Shown here in pieces: positions 8,958 through 18,111 of a stretch of 64,000 bases of DNA (position 1 is the stretch's first letter; every line of letters begins with the position of its first letter). The DNA is from JAAYPI01 sp963668615. Its GTDB lineage: Bacteria > Bacteroidota > Bacteroidia > Bacteroidales > Paludibacteraceae. The translations under genes and the position numbers were made by a program. The notes under the pieces are model-generated. The model was not told the origin of the DNA. It saw nothing but the letters and a program-made list of their open reading frames with translations, and did not search any database. Where the stretch lies: NCBI GenBank assembly GCA_963668615.2, contig CAXXCL010000001.1, positions 251,196 to 315,195 of the forward strand, read 5' to 3'.

Positions 8958-10385
8958 ATGAGTCAAAATACAGAAGTAAAAAAGAAAAACTTGTTCCAAA
9001 CATCAAAAAAGCAATGGATAAAAGCTTGCATTGCTTGTCTTTTATATATTTTGTTTATCGTTTGGGTAAACAATTTCTGGTGGTTGCTATTACTTCCGGT
9101 AATCTTTGATGTTTACATTACCAAAATCATTCCTTGGAGTTTTTGGAAAAAAACAAAAAATAGGCACTTGTTGAAAGTAGCGGAATGGACTGATGCAATC
9201 GTTTTTGCACTTATTGCTGTCTATTTTATCAACCTATTCCTTTTTCAGAATTACAAAATACCCTCTTCATCCTTAGAAAAGAGCTTATTAGTGGGTGATT
9301 TTTTACTGGTTAGTAAGGTAAGTTACGGGCCTAGAATTCCGAATACCCCTTTGTCTTTCCCTTTGGCACAACATACTTTACCATGGCTCAATTGCAAATC
9401 GTATATAGATTTTCCTCAATGGGATTACAGGCGACTAAAAGGGTTGGACTCTATAAAATCGCAAGACATTGTTGTATTTAACTTTCCTGCCGGAGATACG
9501 GTAACAACAAAAGTTTCAAACCCTGATTATTACACCTTATGTCATGATTATGGACGAAGCTTCGTACGAAATAATCCCCAAACATTTGGAGAAATAATTT
9601 ATCGCCCTGTAGATAGACGTGAAAATTACGTAAAACGCTGCGTCGGACTACCGGGAGAGACGCTTGAGGTGAAGAGCAATCACGTTTACATCAATGGCAA
9701 AGCACAAAAAGAAGCTTCCGGCATACAACTTTGTTACTGGGTAGAAACCGATGGGAGAAAAATTTCGGAAATGCAATTCAAACGAGTTGGAGTAAGCAAA
9801 GATGACCAAACTTTCTTACTAAACAATATCCCAAATGGAGACCAAGCATTGGATTATTGCGGGTATGAACGCAACAATGTTGGTGTCCACAATCCGGTAT
9901 ACCGATTACCTCTGACAAAAGAAGCACTAAATAAAATAAAAAATTTACCGAATGTCATTAATGTAAAATTGGATAACGGACTTATTTCCGGACAGACATT
10001 TCCATTCGAGTACACCAATTGGACAAGAGACAATTACGGGCCTATTTACATTCCTCGAAAAGGAGTTAAGATTGCCATTAACATGAGAAATCTTCCTTTG
10101 TATAAAAGAGTTATAAAAAATTATGAAGGCAATAGTTTGGAAGTAAAAGACAGCGTAATTTACATTAATGGCAAAGTCGCCTCTTCTTATACATTCAAAA
10201 TGAATTATTATTGGATGATGGGAGATAACAGGCATAACTCAGCAGACTCTCGTTATTGGGGGTTCGTACCCGAAGACCACATTGTAGGAAAGCCTATATT
10301 TATTTGGTTATCACTGGACAAAGACGAAACATTCATCAATCAAGTAAGATGGAATCGGCTCTTTAAAATGGTTCACAAGAATTAA
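8958..10385 (+). CDS. lepB: Signal peptidase I
   Basis: A 475-residue membrane protease (family S26) that removes Sec signal peptides. Hydrophobic segments lie near residues 25-55 and 75-95. The catalytic Ser is Ser105 in PSSSLEKS, where Leu replaces the usual Met. The general-base Lys is Lys226 in YVKRCVGLPGE, and the last conserved box is MMGDNRHNSADSRYWG. It is longer than the E. coli enzyme because of extra sequence between boxes, as is usual in Bacteroidota. It follows dapB by 20 bases. Confidence 0.95.
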   Translation: MSQNTEVKKKNLFQTSKKQWIKACIACLLYILFIVWVNNFWWLLLLPVIFDVYITKIIPWSFWKKTKNRHLLKVAEWTDAIVFALIAVYFINLFLFQNYKIPSSSLEKSLLVGDFLLVSKVSYGPRIPNTPLSFPLAQHTLPWLNCKSYIDFPQWDYRRLKGLDSIKSQDIVVFNFPAGDTVTTKVSNPDYYTLCHDYGRSFVRNNPQTFGEIIYRPVDRRENYVKRCVGLPGETLEVKSNHVYINGKAQKEASGIQLCYWVETDGRKISEMQFKRVGVSKDDQTFLLNNIPNGDQALDYCGYERNNVGVHNPVYRLPLTKEALNKIKNLPNVINVKLDNGLISGQTFPFEYTNWTRDNYGPIYIPRKGVKIAINMRNLPLYKRVIKNYEGNSLEVKDSVIYINGKVASSYTFKMNYYWMMGDNRHNSADSRYWGFVPEDHIVGKPIFIWLSLDKDETFINQVRWNRLFKMVHKN

Positions 10386-10390
10386 CAGTG

Positions 10391-11029
10391 ATGCAAAACA
10401 TATTGCTTCCATCCGTTTATTTGGGTAATGTTCAATATTTTAGCAAGTTTATTCATTTTCCGATTATTCATATTGAACAACACTGTAATTACATAAAACA
10501 AACCTACCATAACCGGTGCAAAATAGCCACCGCAAATGGTGTAATGCAATTGTCAATTCCAACAGAGAAGTCAAAAACGGAAAAGTGTAAAATCAAAGAT
10601 ATTCGGATTGCCACGAACGAAAATTGGCAATTAATACATTGGAGAGCAATTGAAGCGGCTTATAATTCGAGCCCATTTTTTGAGTATTACAAAGACGATT
10701 TGTTGCCATTTTACACAAAAAAATACGAATTTTTACTTGATTTTAACACCGAGATACAACAAGTCGTTTTAGAGCTGTTGGACATTGAGACAAAACCTTT
10801 ATTAACAGCCGAATACGAACATATTGTAACAAAGAACGAAATTGATTTTAGGGAACAAATTTCTCCGAAAAAAGAAATTGTTGATAAGTCCTTTGTTTCA
10901 CAGCCCTACTATCAGATTTTCGAACATAAATTTGGTTTTTTACCCAATTTAAGTGTTATAGATTTACTCTTCAACATGGGAAATGAATCTTTACTTGTAC
11001 TAAAAAAATGTTGCTCCTATGAAAAATAA
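10391..11029 (+). CDS. WbqC-like family protein
   Basis: A protein of 212 residues in the WbqC family (LPSVYLGNVQYFSKF at the start, then QTYHNRCKIATANGVMQLSIP and IRIATNENWQLIHWRAIEAAYNSSPFFEYY). Members are linked to polysaccharide synthesis, but the biochemical role is unknown. A GTG directly precedes the ATG at 10391; I use the ATG. It follows lepB by 5 bases and overlaps the S1 protease gene by 11 bases. Confidence 0.85.
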   Translation: MQNILLPSVYLGNVQYFSKFIHFPIIHIEQHCNYIKQTYHNRCKIATANGVMQLSIPTEKSKTEKCKIKDIRIATNENWQLIHWRAIEAAYNSSPFFEYYKDDLLPFYTKKYEFLLDFNTEIQQVVLELLDIETKPLLTAEYEHIVTKNEIDFREQISPKKEIVDKSFVSQPYYQIFEHKFGFLPNLSVIDLLFNMGNESLLVLKKCCSYEK

Positions 11030-13232
11030 AATTCTATTTTTAATAACATTTTGCATTAGCACACAATTGGTTTTCAGTCAGATACAGACGAATAGCGGGT
11101 CTCCTCTTCCCTTTCAAGGGGATAATAATGTTGCTAAAAAATCTCTTTTGGAGAAAAATACATCTTCAGATTTCTTCCAGAAAATTCCTTTCGATAGCAT
11201 CTCCCAAACAAACTCCGAGAAAAACGGAAAATTCATTGTCGGCAAAAATTTTTCTGTTGATTATACACCCGAAAATTCAGGAACAACATTTATTACTGAT
11301 GAGGGACAATTTGTTTGGCGTTTGGGCATTTACTCTCCGGGTGCGGCTGCTATCGGGTTGGTTTTTTCAGAGTTTGAAATTCCGGAGGAAGGAAAATTAT
11401 TTATTTACAACCCTGACCAAACTAATATTTTAGGAGCATTTACTAGCATTAACAATAACAGCAATAAGATTTTACCCATTTCTCCTCTTTCGGGAGACAG
11501 TATAATAATTGAATACCAAGAACCTTGGAAATCAAAACTGCAAGCACAACTAAAAATAGGAAAGGTAAGTCATAACACATTGGACATTGCTACTAAAAAC
11601 GTTTTGGGAACAGGTACTTTTGGAGCATCAGAAGCATGCAGCACACATGCTGCTTTTGTCGAAAAAGCAAAAGATATACGTAGGGCAACGTGTTTGTTGT
11701 ATGTTACAGGGAATACCTATACGTGGTTGGGCTCAGGGACACTTATCAATAATTCGGAAGGAAAGCCCTATTTACTCACAGCGGCACACAACGTAGACGA
11801 AACCGATTGCGAAAAAACAATTATTAGTTATTTTAACTATGAGGTACCTGTCATTGACTCGCTCATAAGAGGATCGCAAGAGTTTACCCTCGGCGGAGCA
11901 ACATTGATAGCCAGGGCATTCAATATCGACTTTGCCTTACTCGAATTAACTCAAATGCCACCTGTTGATTATCGTCCCTACCTAGCAGGATGGAATAGAG
12001 AAACAACTGTTCCTGCACCCCTTATGGGAGTACAACACCCTGAAGGAGACATCAAACGAGTTTCTTTTGAGAATGACGTACCGGCAAATACGACTTACCC
12101 ATATGAAGACTTGAAAGAAACGGTCTTAACCGACTCTCATTGGAAAATAAACAAATGGGATAAAGGGACAACGGAACCAGGTTCATCAGGTTCTGCTTTA
12201 TTTGACAATGACAATTTAATTGTTGGAGGGCTTACCGGGGGAGAATCGGAATGCAGTAATCCTATTCTGGATTATTATTTTCGTCTTAATAAAGCATGGG
12301 ATTATTATGCACTCTCGAGCAAACAATTAAAATGCTGGTTGGATTCTGATAACAGCAATGTTACAAAAATGGTGGGCAAAGACCCTTACGAATCAAATCC
12401 TTGCGTACGCATTAATAACATAAACGCCTCTGAAGAATTAGGGAAAGAATACATTGAAAATGGCAAAACAGGACTTTTATCAGGTCATAACGAATTACTA
12501 TATACTGAATTTGCGGAAAAATTTGTTAGAGATACAAATAGTTATTTATATGGCGTTTATATTGTTCCTGCTATTGGAAAAAGAGATGTCAATTCCAAAG
12601 TATACGTCAAGGTCTATAATGGTACGGATGCTCCTGCAAACTTATTAACCTCTGTGGAATTTAATCCGAAAGAAATGAAATACCGTGCAACAGGTTTTTA
12701 TTACGATAACAAATCAACTTTCTTAGAAAAGGAAAACTACATTCGTTTTGAAAACCCGATATGTGTTGACAGCAGTTTTTTCGTATCCTACGAAATAACC
12801 TATGAAACCGTTGATTCGTTTGCAGTTTATATGGTAAACAACCGTAATATGAGTGTAACGAACACTGCTTATTATAAAAATGGAGACACGTGGAAACCGT
12901 TTACAGAACATCCCTATCGACCAATATCTACCTCGTTATGGATTGAGCCCGTATTGAAAAAAGACGATGGCACTTACATTTATGACCCACTGGCAGACGA
13001 AACCAGCACCGTTATTTACCCAAATCCATGCAATGACCATGTTACGGTGCACAATGTTGATGCAAAAGCTCGAACATATAAAATGTACGATTTGCAAGGC
13101 AAATTAGTGTTGCAAACGACAGGCTCCTCTATTTCTGTGAATATAAATACAAATAGATTGCCTATAGGCATTTATTTCTTGCGTATTACATCCGACAATA
13201 CTCACGAAACGCACAAAATAATAAAACAATAA
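11019..13232 (+). CDS. Secreted S1-family serine protease, T9SS cargo
   Basis: A 737-residue protein with a Sec signal peptide (first about 20 residues). The trypsin-like domain lies near residues 200-440. The catalytic triad is visible as His in LLTAAHNVDE, Asp in NIDFALLEL and Ser in EPGSSGSALFD. The layout resembles lysyl endopeptidases. A beta-rich region follows, then a T9SS type A sorting domain (VIYPNPCNDHVTV, YDLQGKLV, LPIGIYFLRI). By family it is secreted through T9SS and degrades proteins outside the cell. It overlaps the wbqC-like gene, yet is probably a passenger in that operon. Confidence 0.88.
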   Translation: MKNKILFLITFCISTQLVFSQIQTNSGSPLPFQGDNNVAKKSLLEKNTSSDFFQKIPFDSISQTNSEKNGKFIVGKNFSVDYTPENSGTTFITDEGQFVWRLGIYSPGAAAIGLVFSEFEIPEEGKLFIYNPDQTNILGAFTSINNNSNKILPISPLSGDSIIIEYQEPWKSKLQAQLKIGKVSHNTLDIATKNVLGTGTFGASEACSTHAAFVEKAKDIRRATCLLYVTGNTYTWLGSGTLINNSEGKPYLLTAAHNVDETDCEKTIISYFNYEVPVIDSLIRGSQEFTLGGATLIARAFNIDFALLELTQMPPVDYRPYLAGWNRETTVPAPLMGVQHPEGDIKRVSFENDVPANTTYPYEDLKETVLTDSHWKINKWDKGTTEPGSSGSALFDNDNLIVGGLTGGESECSNPILDYYFRLNKAWDYYALSSKQLKCWLDSDNSNVTKMVGKDPYESNPCVRINNINASEELGKEYIENGKTGLLSGHNELLYTEFAEKFVRDTNSYLYGVYIVPAIGKRDVNSKVYVKVYNGTDAPANLLTSVEFNPKEMKYRATGFYYDNKSTFLEKENYIRFENPICVDSSFFVSYEITYETVDSFAVYMVNNRNMSVTNTAYYKNGDTWKPFTEHPYRPISTSLWIEPVLKKDDGTYIYDPLADETSTVIYPNPCNDHVTVHNVDAKARTYKMYDLQGKLVLQTTGSSISVNINTNRLPIGIYFLRITSDNTHETHKIIKQ

Positions 13233-13233
13233 C

Positions 13234-13965
13234 TTGAGTATGCTTTACAAAACGCAAGGCATCGTTCTTCATCATACTAAATACAACGATAACAACTACA
13301 TTCTACACCTTTTTACAGAAGAATTTGGGAAGGTCTCATACATTATCTATAACCCAAATAGCAAACGGGCAAAAGTAAAATCATCTTATATTCAACCATT
13401 TAGCATTCTAGATATTGAGGTTGAACATCACCCTAAAAAAGACCTTCAGCAAATAAAGGAAGCTAAAATGCAATTTTTCGGGAATAATATTTTGAATAAC
13501 CCGATTAAAAGTTCTATCGTTCTATTTCTATCCGAAGTCCTGTATAAGTGCTTGTCCGAAACAGAAAAAGACACTGAGTTGTTTTCGTTCGTGAAAAATT
13601 CAATTCTCTCCCTAGAAGGAAACAATACCGATTATGCCAATTTTCATCTCGTATTTTTGTTACAACTTACCCATTTTTTTGGCTTCTACCCGAATGCAAA
13701 AACCATCTGTAAAGGAGCATATTTTGATATGTTGAATGGCGTTTTTTGTGGTGAGCAACCATCACACAATCATTATCTCAACCGTTCAGAGAGTGATATA
13801 TTCTACAAATTACTGCAAGTCGATTATACAACCATGAAGAATTTGAAAATAAGCAGAGCCGAAAAGCAAATCTTATTACGTTACATGATGGAATTCTACC
13901 AATTACATTTACAGACTCTGAATAAAATTAAATCCTTAGATGTCCTTCAGACAATTTTCGACTGA
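13234..13965 (+). CDS. recO: DNA repair protein RecO
   Basis: A 243-residue protein. The N-terminal OB fold is recognisable (YKTQGIVLHHTKYNDNNYILHLFTEEFGKVSYI), as is the helical C-terminal domain with LQLTHFFGFYPN. By family RecO helps load RecA at gaps together with RecR. The Cys zinc ligands of some RecO proteins are only partly present, as in other Bacteroidota. The start codon lies one base after the S1 protease stop, so the genes are likely co-transcribed. Confidence 0.87.
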   Translation: MSMLYKTQGIVLHHTKYNDNNYILHLFTEEFGKVSYIIYNPNSKRAKVKSSYIQPFSILDIEVEHHPKKDLQQIKEAKMQFFGNNILNNPIKSSIVLFLSEVLYKCLSETEKDTELFSFVKNSILSLEGNNTDYANFHLVFLLQLTHFFGFYPNAKTICKGAYFDMLNGVFCGEQPSHNHYLNRSESDIFYKLLQVDYTTMKNLKISRAEKQILLRYMMEFYQLHLQTLNKIKSLDVLQTIFD

Positions 13966-13977
13966 TTAAGGGTAAAA

Positions 13978-14009
13978 TTTGTTACTCCCGACAAAAAAAA
14001 CTACTTTTG
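13978..14009 (+). promoter_or_regulatory. Bacteroidota-type promoter for tRNA-Arg
   Basis: TTTG (13978-13981), a 20-base spacer and TACTTTTG (14002-14009) match the -33/-7 consensus. The tRNA begins 15 bases downstream. Confidence 0.72.
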
Positions 14010-14023
14010 CAAACGAAATTTAT

Positions 14024-14095
14024 GCCTCCGTAGTTCAATGGATAGAACAAAAGTTTCCTAAACTTTAGATCCGGGTTCGATTCCCGGCGAAGGTA
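14024..14095 (+). tRNA. tRNA-Arg (CCT)
   Basis: A complete 72-base cloverleaf. The acceptor stem GCCTCCG pairs with CGAAGGT (one C/A mismatch and one G-T), the anticodon is CCT in the loop TTCCTAA with a perfect five-pair stem, and the T-arm is CCGGG/CCCGG. CCA is not encoded. Confidence 0.93.
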
Positions 14096-14205
14096 CTTTT
14101 CTCCTTCCCCTTTTTATTTTCAGAAATAATACAAAAACTTCTCAACAACGGCAATATTTAAAATATTCTTGTATTTTTGATACAGATTAAAAAAAAATCA
14201 AGTCA

Positions 14206-14784
14206 ATGACATCAAAACTTCACGAAAAAAAAACTTTTGACAACATTGATTATTCAGACCAAAGTTTGAGTAAAAACGAATTCATTGACTGTAAATTCAC
14301 AAATTGTGACTTTTCAAAAAGCAAACTGAACGATACCGATTTCATAAATTGCGACTTTACAAACTGCAATTTTTCTTTAGCCCTGTTACAAAACACAGGA
14401 TTAAAGGATATCCGTTTTACAAAATGTAAACTGTTGGGCATTGACTTTAGTTGTTGCAATGATTTCTTGTTTACGGTAAATTTTCAAGATTGCATCCTTG
14501 ATTATTCGTCATTTTTTAAAAAGAAAATAAAAAACACAAAGTTCGTGAATTGCTCCATCAAAGAAGCCGATTTTGGAGAAGTAGACCTATCAATGTCGAT
14601 GTTCGACAATTGCGATTTACTTAATACCTCTTTTGTACAAACAAATCTTGAAAAAACTGATTTTCGCACCGCAAGAAATTATTCGATTGACCCTGAAATG
14701 AACCGAATGAAAAATGCTAAATTCTCGAATCTCGGTCTTGCGGGTTTATTGTACAAGTACTATCTCGACATTGAACTCATGTGA
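14206..14784 (+). CDS. Pentapeptide-repeat protein
   Basis: A 192-residue protein built from pentapeptide repeats (A/C-D/N-F/L-x-x), such as CKFTN, CDFSK, CDFTN, CNFSL and TDFRT. These predict a right-handed quadrilateral beta-helix. Cys at the central position is frequent. There is no signal peptide, so it is probably cytoplasmic. Function unknown; some relatives of the McbG/Qnr type protect gyrase from inhibitors, but nothing here shows that. The last 30 residues fall outside the repeats. Confidence 0.8.
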   Translation: MTSKLHEKKTFDNIDYSDQSLSKNEFIDCKFTNCDFSKSKLNDTDFINCDFTNCNFSLALLQNTGLKDIRFTKCKLLGIDFSCCNDFLFTVNFQDCILDYSSFFKKKIKNTKFVNCSIKEADFGEVDLSMSMFDNCDLLNTSFVQTNLEKTDFRTARNYSIDPEMNRMKNAKFSNLGLAGLLYKYYLDIELM

Positions 14785-14823
14785 TTTCACAACCTATTGA
14801 TTTTTAAATAATTAAAATACAAA

Positions 14824-15507
14824 ATGAAAAAAGAAAATATTGAAAAAATACCTTGCATTGGAAAATGTTCTATAAACCTTTACCGATGGCTAAAAGGCGT
14901 TTCTCCTTTCACAACATCGAATGAATATTGGGAGAAACGGTATAAAAAAGGCGGAAATTCGGGGGCTGGATCATACAATAATCTTGCAGAATTCAAGGGT
15001 GAAATAATCAACGATTTTGTTGTTAAAAACGACATTGAAACTGTAATAGAATTTGGCTGTGGTGACGGGAATCAGCTCAAATACTTCCAAATAAAATCAT
15101 ATATTGGTTTTGATGTCAGTGAAACAGCCATTGCTCGCTGTGCTGCTTTATACAAAGAGGACAGTTCAAAACATTTTCAATTATTGAACAACCATAAGGA
15201 CGAAAACGCCGATTTGGTAATGAGTTTGGATGTTATCTATCATTTGGTAGAAAATGAAACTTTTGAGAAATATATGGAAAAAGTATTTTCTTCTTCAATG
15301 AAATTTGTCATTATATACTCATCAAATTTTGATGATGGAGAAGACAGAAAAGCACCTCATGTAAGACATCGAATATTTTCCAATTGGGTGGAAGAAAATG
15401 CTAAAAACTTCAAGCTTATTAAGCATATTCCTAATAAATATCCATTCGATGGGAATGGCGAAAGAACGTCTTTGGCTGATTTCTATATTTTTCAAAAACA
15501 GCAATAA
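14824..15507 (+). CDS. Class I SAM-dependent methyltransferase
   Basis: A 227-residue protein. Motif I is VIEFGCGDGNQL (residues near 75), with an acidic residue at the end of strand 2 (YIGFDVSE) and a later DLVMSLDVIYHLV that matches motifs II/III of small-molecule methyltransferases. The N-terminus WLKGVSPFTTSNEYWEKRYKKGGNSG resembles methyltransferases near glycan or nodulation-type genes. Substrate unknown. A strong terminator follows. Confidence 0.82.
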   Translation: MKKENIEKIPCIGKCSINLYRWLKGVSPFTTSNEYWEKRYKKGGNSGAGSYNNLAEFKGEIINDFVVKNDIETVIEFGCGDGNQLKYFQIKSYIGFDVSETAIARCAALYKEDSSKHFQLLNNHKDENADLVMSLDVIYHLVENETFEKYMEKVFSSSMKFVIIYSSNFDDGEDRKAPHVRHRIFSNWVEENAKNFKLIKHIPNKYPFDGNGERTSLADFYIFQKQQ

Positions 15508-15516
15508 GATATTTCA

Positions 15517-15560
15517 ACTATAAAAGCCAAACTAAAAGATATTAGTTTGGCTTTTATAGT
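15517..15560. terminator. Bidirectional terminator, 19-bp perfect stem
   Basis: Arms 15517-15535 and 15542-15560 are perfect inverted repeats with a six-base loop. The T-run on one strand and A-run on the other allow termination from both sides. It lies between the convergent methyltransferase and aroB genes. Confidence 0.85.
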
Positions 15561-15579
15561 ATATAAATTGGGATGAAAA

Positions 15580-16644
15580 TTACATGCCCATCATTTCCCT
15601 ATAAAAATCCAATGAATCGAAAATAGCCTCTTTTTCAATGTTTTGGTTAAGACTCAATTGCCCAATGCCCGAAAGCAAGGTGAAATTTATCACTTTATCA
15701 ACGGTATTCTTTTTATCGTGAAGCATCAGTTCGTATAGACAGTCGTAATCTTTGCAAGAAACAGCCAACCCTCGATAGTTTACTTTCACAAAATCAACAA
15801 CCTGCATCATAATTTCTTTAGGAAAGCCCAAGTATTTATATGACAAATACAATTCACACACCATACCCCATGCTACAGCATATCCGTGTAAAGCCGGTTG
15901 ATTTTTTTTGTATGAGAAACTTTCAAAGGCATGCCCAATAGTGTGTCCGAAATTTAGGGCTTTCCGCAAGCCTTGTTCATTTGGGTCTTGCAAAACAATA
16001 TTTTCCTTTATTTGTATAGACGATTGTACCAAAGAGTTAAGTTTTTGATAGTCAATCTCATCAAAATCAAGCTGAAAAAGATTTTTCAATTCCTCTTCCG
16101 AAAAAATAAGAGCATGCTTTATCATTTCGGCATAGCCCGACAAAAGATTGTTTTTATCCAGCGTTTGCAAAAATTGTGTATCAATCAACACACTTTTACT
16201 GGGATTAATGACTCCTATTTCATTTTTCAATCCATTGAAATTAATCCCTGTTTTGCCACCCACAGCAGCATCAATCATTGCCAACAAAGTAGTCGGAATA
16301 TTGATAAAACTCATGCCACGCTTAAACGTAGAGGCTGCAAAACCGCCCAAATCAGTAATCATGCCACCACCCAAATTTATCATCAACGATTTTCTGGTTG
16401 CACCATGCTCACTCAAATATTTCCAAATAGAAACGAGCGTTTCTACATTTTTACTGTTATCTCCGGATTCAACTTCTATCAAAGAGGCTTTTCTGATTTT
16501 CTCTACCTTGGCTAAAAAAGGAAAACAGTGTTTTTTTGTTTCCTTATCGGTCAGTATAAATATATACTGAGGTTGAATGTTTTCAACCTCAGCTAAAATA
16601 TCTTTCGATATATCGGAACAAAAAACGACACGTTGTTGTGACAT
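15580..16644 (-). CDS. aroB: 3-dehydroquinate synthase
   Basis: A 354-residue enzyme of the shikimate pathway that converts DAHP to 3-dehydroquinate, using NAD and a divalent metal. Visible motifs are the NAD-binding GGGMITDLGGFAASTFKRG, then PTTLLAMIDAAVGGKTGINF and the metal-ligand blocks SGYAEMIKHAL and LNFGHTIGHAFE. Length is normal. It lies 31 bases downstream of asd on the same strand, so the two are probably one operon for aromatic and aspartate-family precursors. Confidence 0.97.
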   Translation of the reverse strand: MSQQRVVFCSDISKDILAEVENIQPQYIFILTDKETKKHCFPFLAKVEKIRKASLIEVESGDNSKNVETLVSIWKYLSEHGATRKSLMINLGGGMITDLGGFAASTFKRGMSFINIPTTLLAMIDAAVGGKTGINFNGLKNEIGVINPSKSVLIDTQFLQTLDKNNLLSGYAEMIKHALIFSEEELKNLFQLDFDEIDYQKLNSLVQSSIQIKENIVLQDPNEQGLRKALNFGHTIGHAFESFSYKKNQPALHGYAVAWGMVCELYLSYKYLGFPKEIMMQVVDFVKVNYRGLAVSCKDYDCLYELMLHDKKNTVDKVINFTLLSGIGQLSLNQNIEKEAIFDSLDFYREMMGM

Positions 16645-16675
16645 ATTTCGTGAATTAGAAAATCAATCTTGAAAA

Positions 16676-17683
16676 CTAAATATTTCCTTCTGCAATAAGG
16701 TATTCAGCTATCTGAACAGCATTAAGGGCAGCACCTTTTTTAATTTGATCGCTTACAGACCAAAAAAACAGGCCATTTGGATTAGTAAGGTCTTTTTTTA
16801 CTCTTCCCACATATACAGGATCCTTGCCTGCCACAAACAATGGCATCGGATATTCTTTTTCCGCAGGATTATCTTGCAAAATAACTCCTTCCGCAGATAA
16901 AAAAGCCTTATGTGCTTCCTCTACCGAAATAGGGCGACTGGTTTCTATCCAAGTAGCTTCCGAATGTGCACGCAAAGAAGGAACACGAACACACATGGCA
17001 CTCACCTCAATATCGGAATGCATGATTTTACGCGTTTCATTATACATTTTCATTTCTTCCTTCGTGTAACCATTATCGGTAAACACATCTATCTGAGGAA
17101 TAACATTATAAGCCAACTGATAAGCAAATTTTGATACGGTCGGTTTTTCGCCGTTTAGTACTTGCTTGTATTGTAATTCCAATTCGTCCATAGCAGCAGC
17201 ACCCGCACCACTGGCTGCTTGATAAGTAGACACATGCACTTTTTTAATGTGTGATAATTTTTCTATCGCCTGCAATGCTACAACCATTTGAATGGTAGTG
17301 CAATTAGGATTGGCAATGATACCACGAGGACGCACTTTTGCATCCGGAGCATTCACTTCGGGCACTACCAAAGGAACATCCGAATCCATACGAAATGCAC
17401 TTGAATTATCTATCATTACAGCACCAAATTTGGTAATATCGGCTGCAAATTCTTTAGAAATACTTGCTCCGGCAGATGTAAAGGCAATATCAATTCCTTT
17501 AAAATCATCTCCATGTTTTAATTCTTTGACAGTATATTTTTTACCCTTAAAGGTGTATTCCGTTCCGGCACTACGAGAAGAACCGAATAATACTAACTCA
17601 CTAATGGGAAAATTGCGTTCTGCAAGAACTCTCAAAAATTCTTGTCCAACCGCACCACTGGTTCCGACAATTGCTACTTTCAT
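16676..17683 (-). CDS. asd: Aspartate-semialdehyde dehydrogenase
   Basis: A 335-residue NADPH-dependent enzyme that makes aspartate semialdehyde, the branch point for lysine/diaminopimelate, threonine and methionine. The N-terminal motif is VAIVGTSGAVGQEFLRVL. The catalytic Cys is in IANPNCTTIQ and the His/Arg site in RVPSLRAHSEATWIE. Full length. A TATTTTTG lies upstream (17735-17728, minus strand), with no clear -33. Confidence 0.96.
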   Translation of the reverse strand: MKVAIVGTSGAVGQEFLRVLAERNFPISELVLFGSSRSAGTEYTFKGKKYTVKELKHGDDFKGIDIAFTSAGASISKEFAADITKFGAVMIDNSSAFRMDSDVPLVVPEVNAPDAKVRPRGIIANPNCTTIQMVVALQAIEKLSHIKKVHVSTYQAASGAGAAAMDELELQYKQVLNGEKPTVSKFAYQLAYNVIPQIDVFTDNGYTKEEMKMYNETRKIMHSDIEVSAMCVRVPSLRAHSEATWIETSRPISVEEAHKAFLSAEGVILQDNPAEKEYPMPLFVAGKDPVYVGRVKKDLTNPNGLFFWSVSDQIKKGAALNAVQIAEYLIAEGNI

Positions 17684-17829
17684 CTTTCTGTACTATTTAT
17701 TAAATGGTTAAGAATTAAAAACTGGCACAAAAATACAAATTAATTATCAATTTTTAAATTCTGATGAATATGAATGAACGACAAAACTTTCTTTTGAATT
17801 AACTTCTGTTAAACAAGTCCTGAAAAATA

Positions 17830-17860
17830 TTGCTTCTGTTAACAAATGTGGCTACTTTTG
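17830..17860 (+). promoter_or_regulatory. Bacteroidota-type promoter of the toxin island
   Basis: TTG (17830-17832), a 20-base spacer and TACTTTTG (17853-17860) fit the -33/-7 consensus. It lies 36 bases before the T9SS remnant, and no better promoter is visible before the 1339-residue toxin gene. I infer that it drives both. Confidence 0.6.
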
Positions 17861-17895
17861 CTCTGCAATTAAAAAACACTTTAACACAAAATACA

Positions 17896-18109
17896 ATGAA
17901 AAAAATATTATTCTCGGTTTTTCTATGTTGTAGCATCAACTTTTCATCTGTTGAATAACCTTATACAGGGTATAAAATTAGAGGAACGGACGTTGAGAGG
18001 TAGCCGTTGGTATAGGGAGAATTATCAAGAAACGCTACCAAGCGGGCAGTACGTGTTACAAATGATAACGGAGACTGTTCGTGCAACCTATAAGCTGATT
18101 ATACGATAG
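17896..18109 (+). pseudogene. Degenerate T9SS cargo remnant
   Basis: An ATG at 17896 starts a signal-peptide-like stretch (MKKILFSVFLCCSINFS) that stops at 17956-17958. From about 17954 to 18109 another frame reads LIQGIKLEERT, then LPSGQYVLQMITE and RATYKLIIR and a stop. That pattern is the second half of a T9SS type A sorting domain. Only the two ends of a secreted protein seem to remain, out of frame with each other, so a large internal deletion with a frameshift is likely. The stop is two bases before the toxin ATG at 18112. It might also be a small frameshifted gene, which is less likely. Confidence 0.6.
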
Positions 18110-18111
18110 AG

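Noticed and set aside
14206..14784. CRISPR-like or repeat-array reading of the pentapeptide gene
   Set aside because: The repeats are at the protein level (five-residue units), not identical DNA repeats with spacers.
15973..16570. Two long plus-strand frames over aroB
   Set aside because: They are antisense to a complete, well-conserved aroB and have no family pattern.
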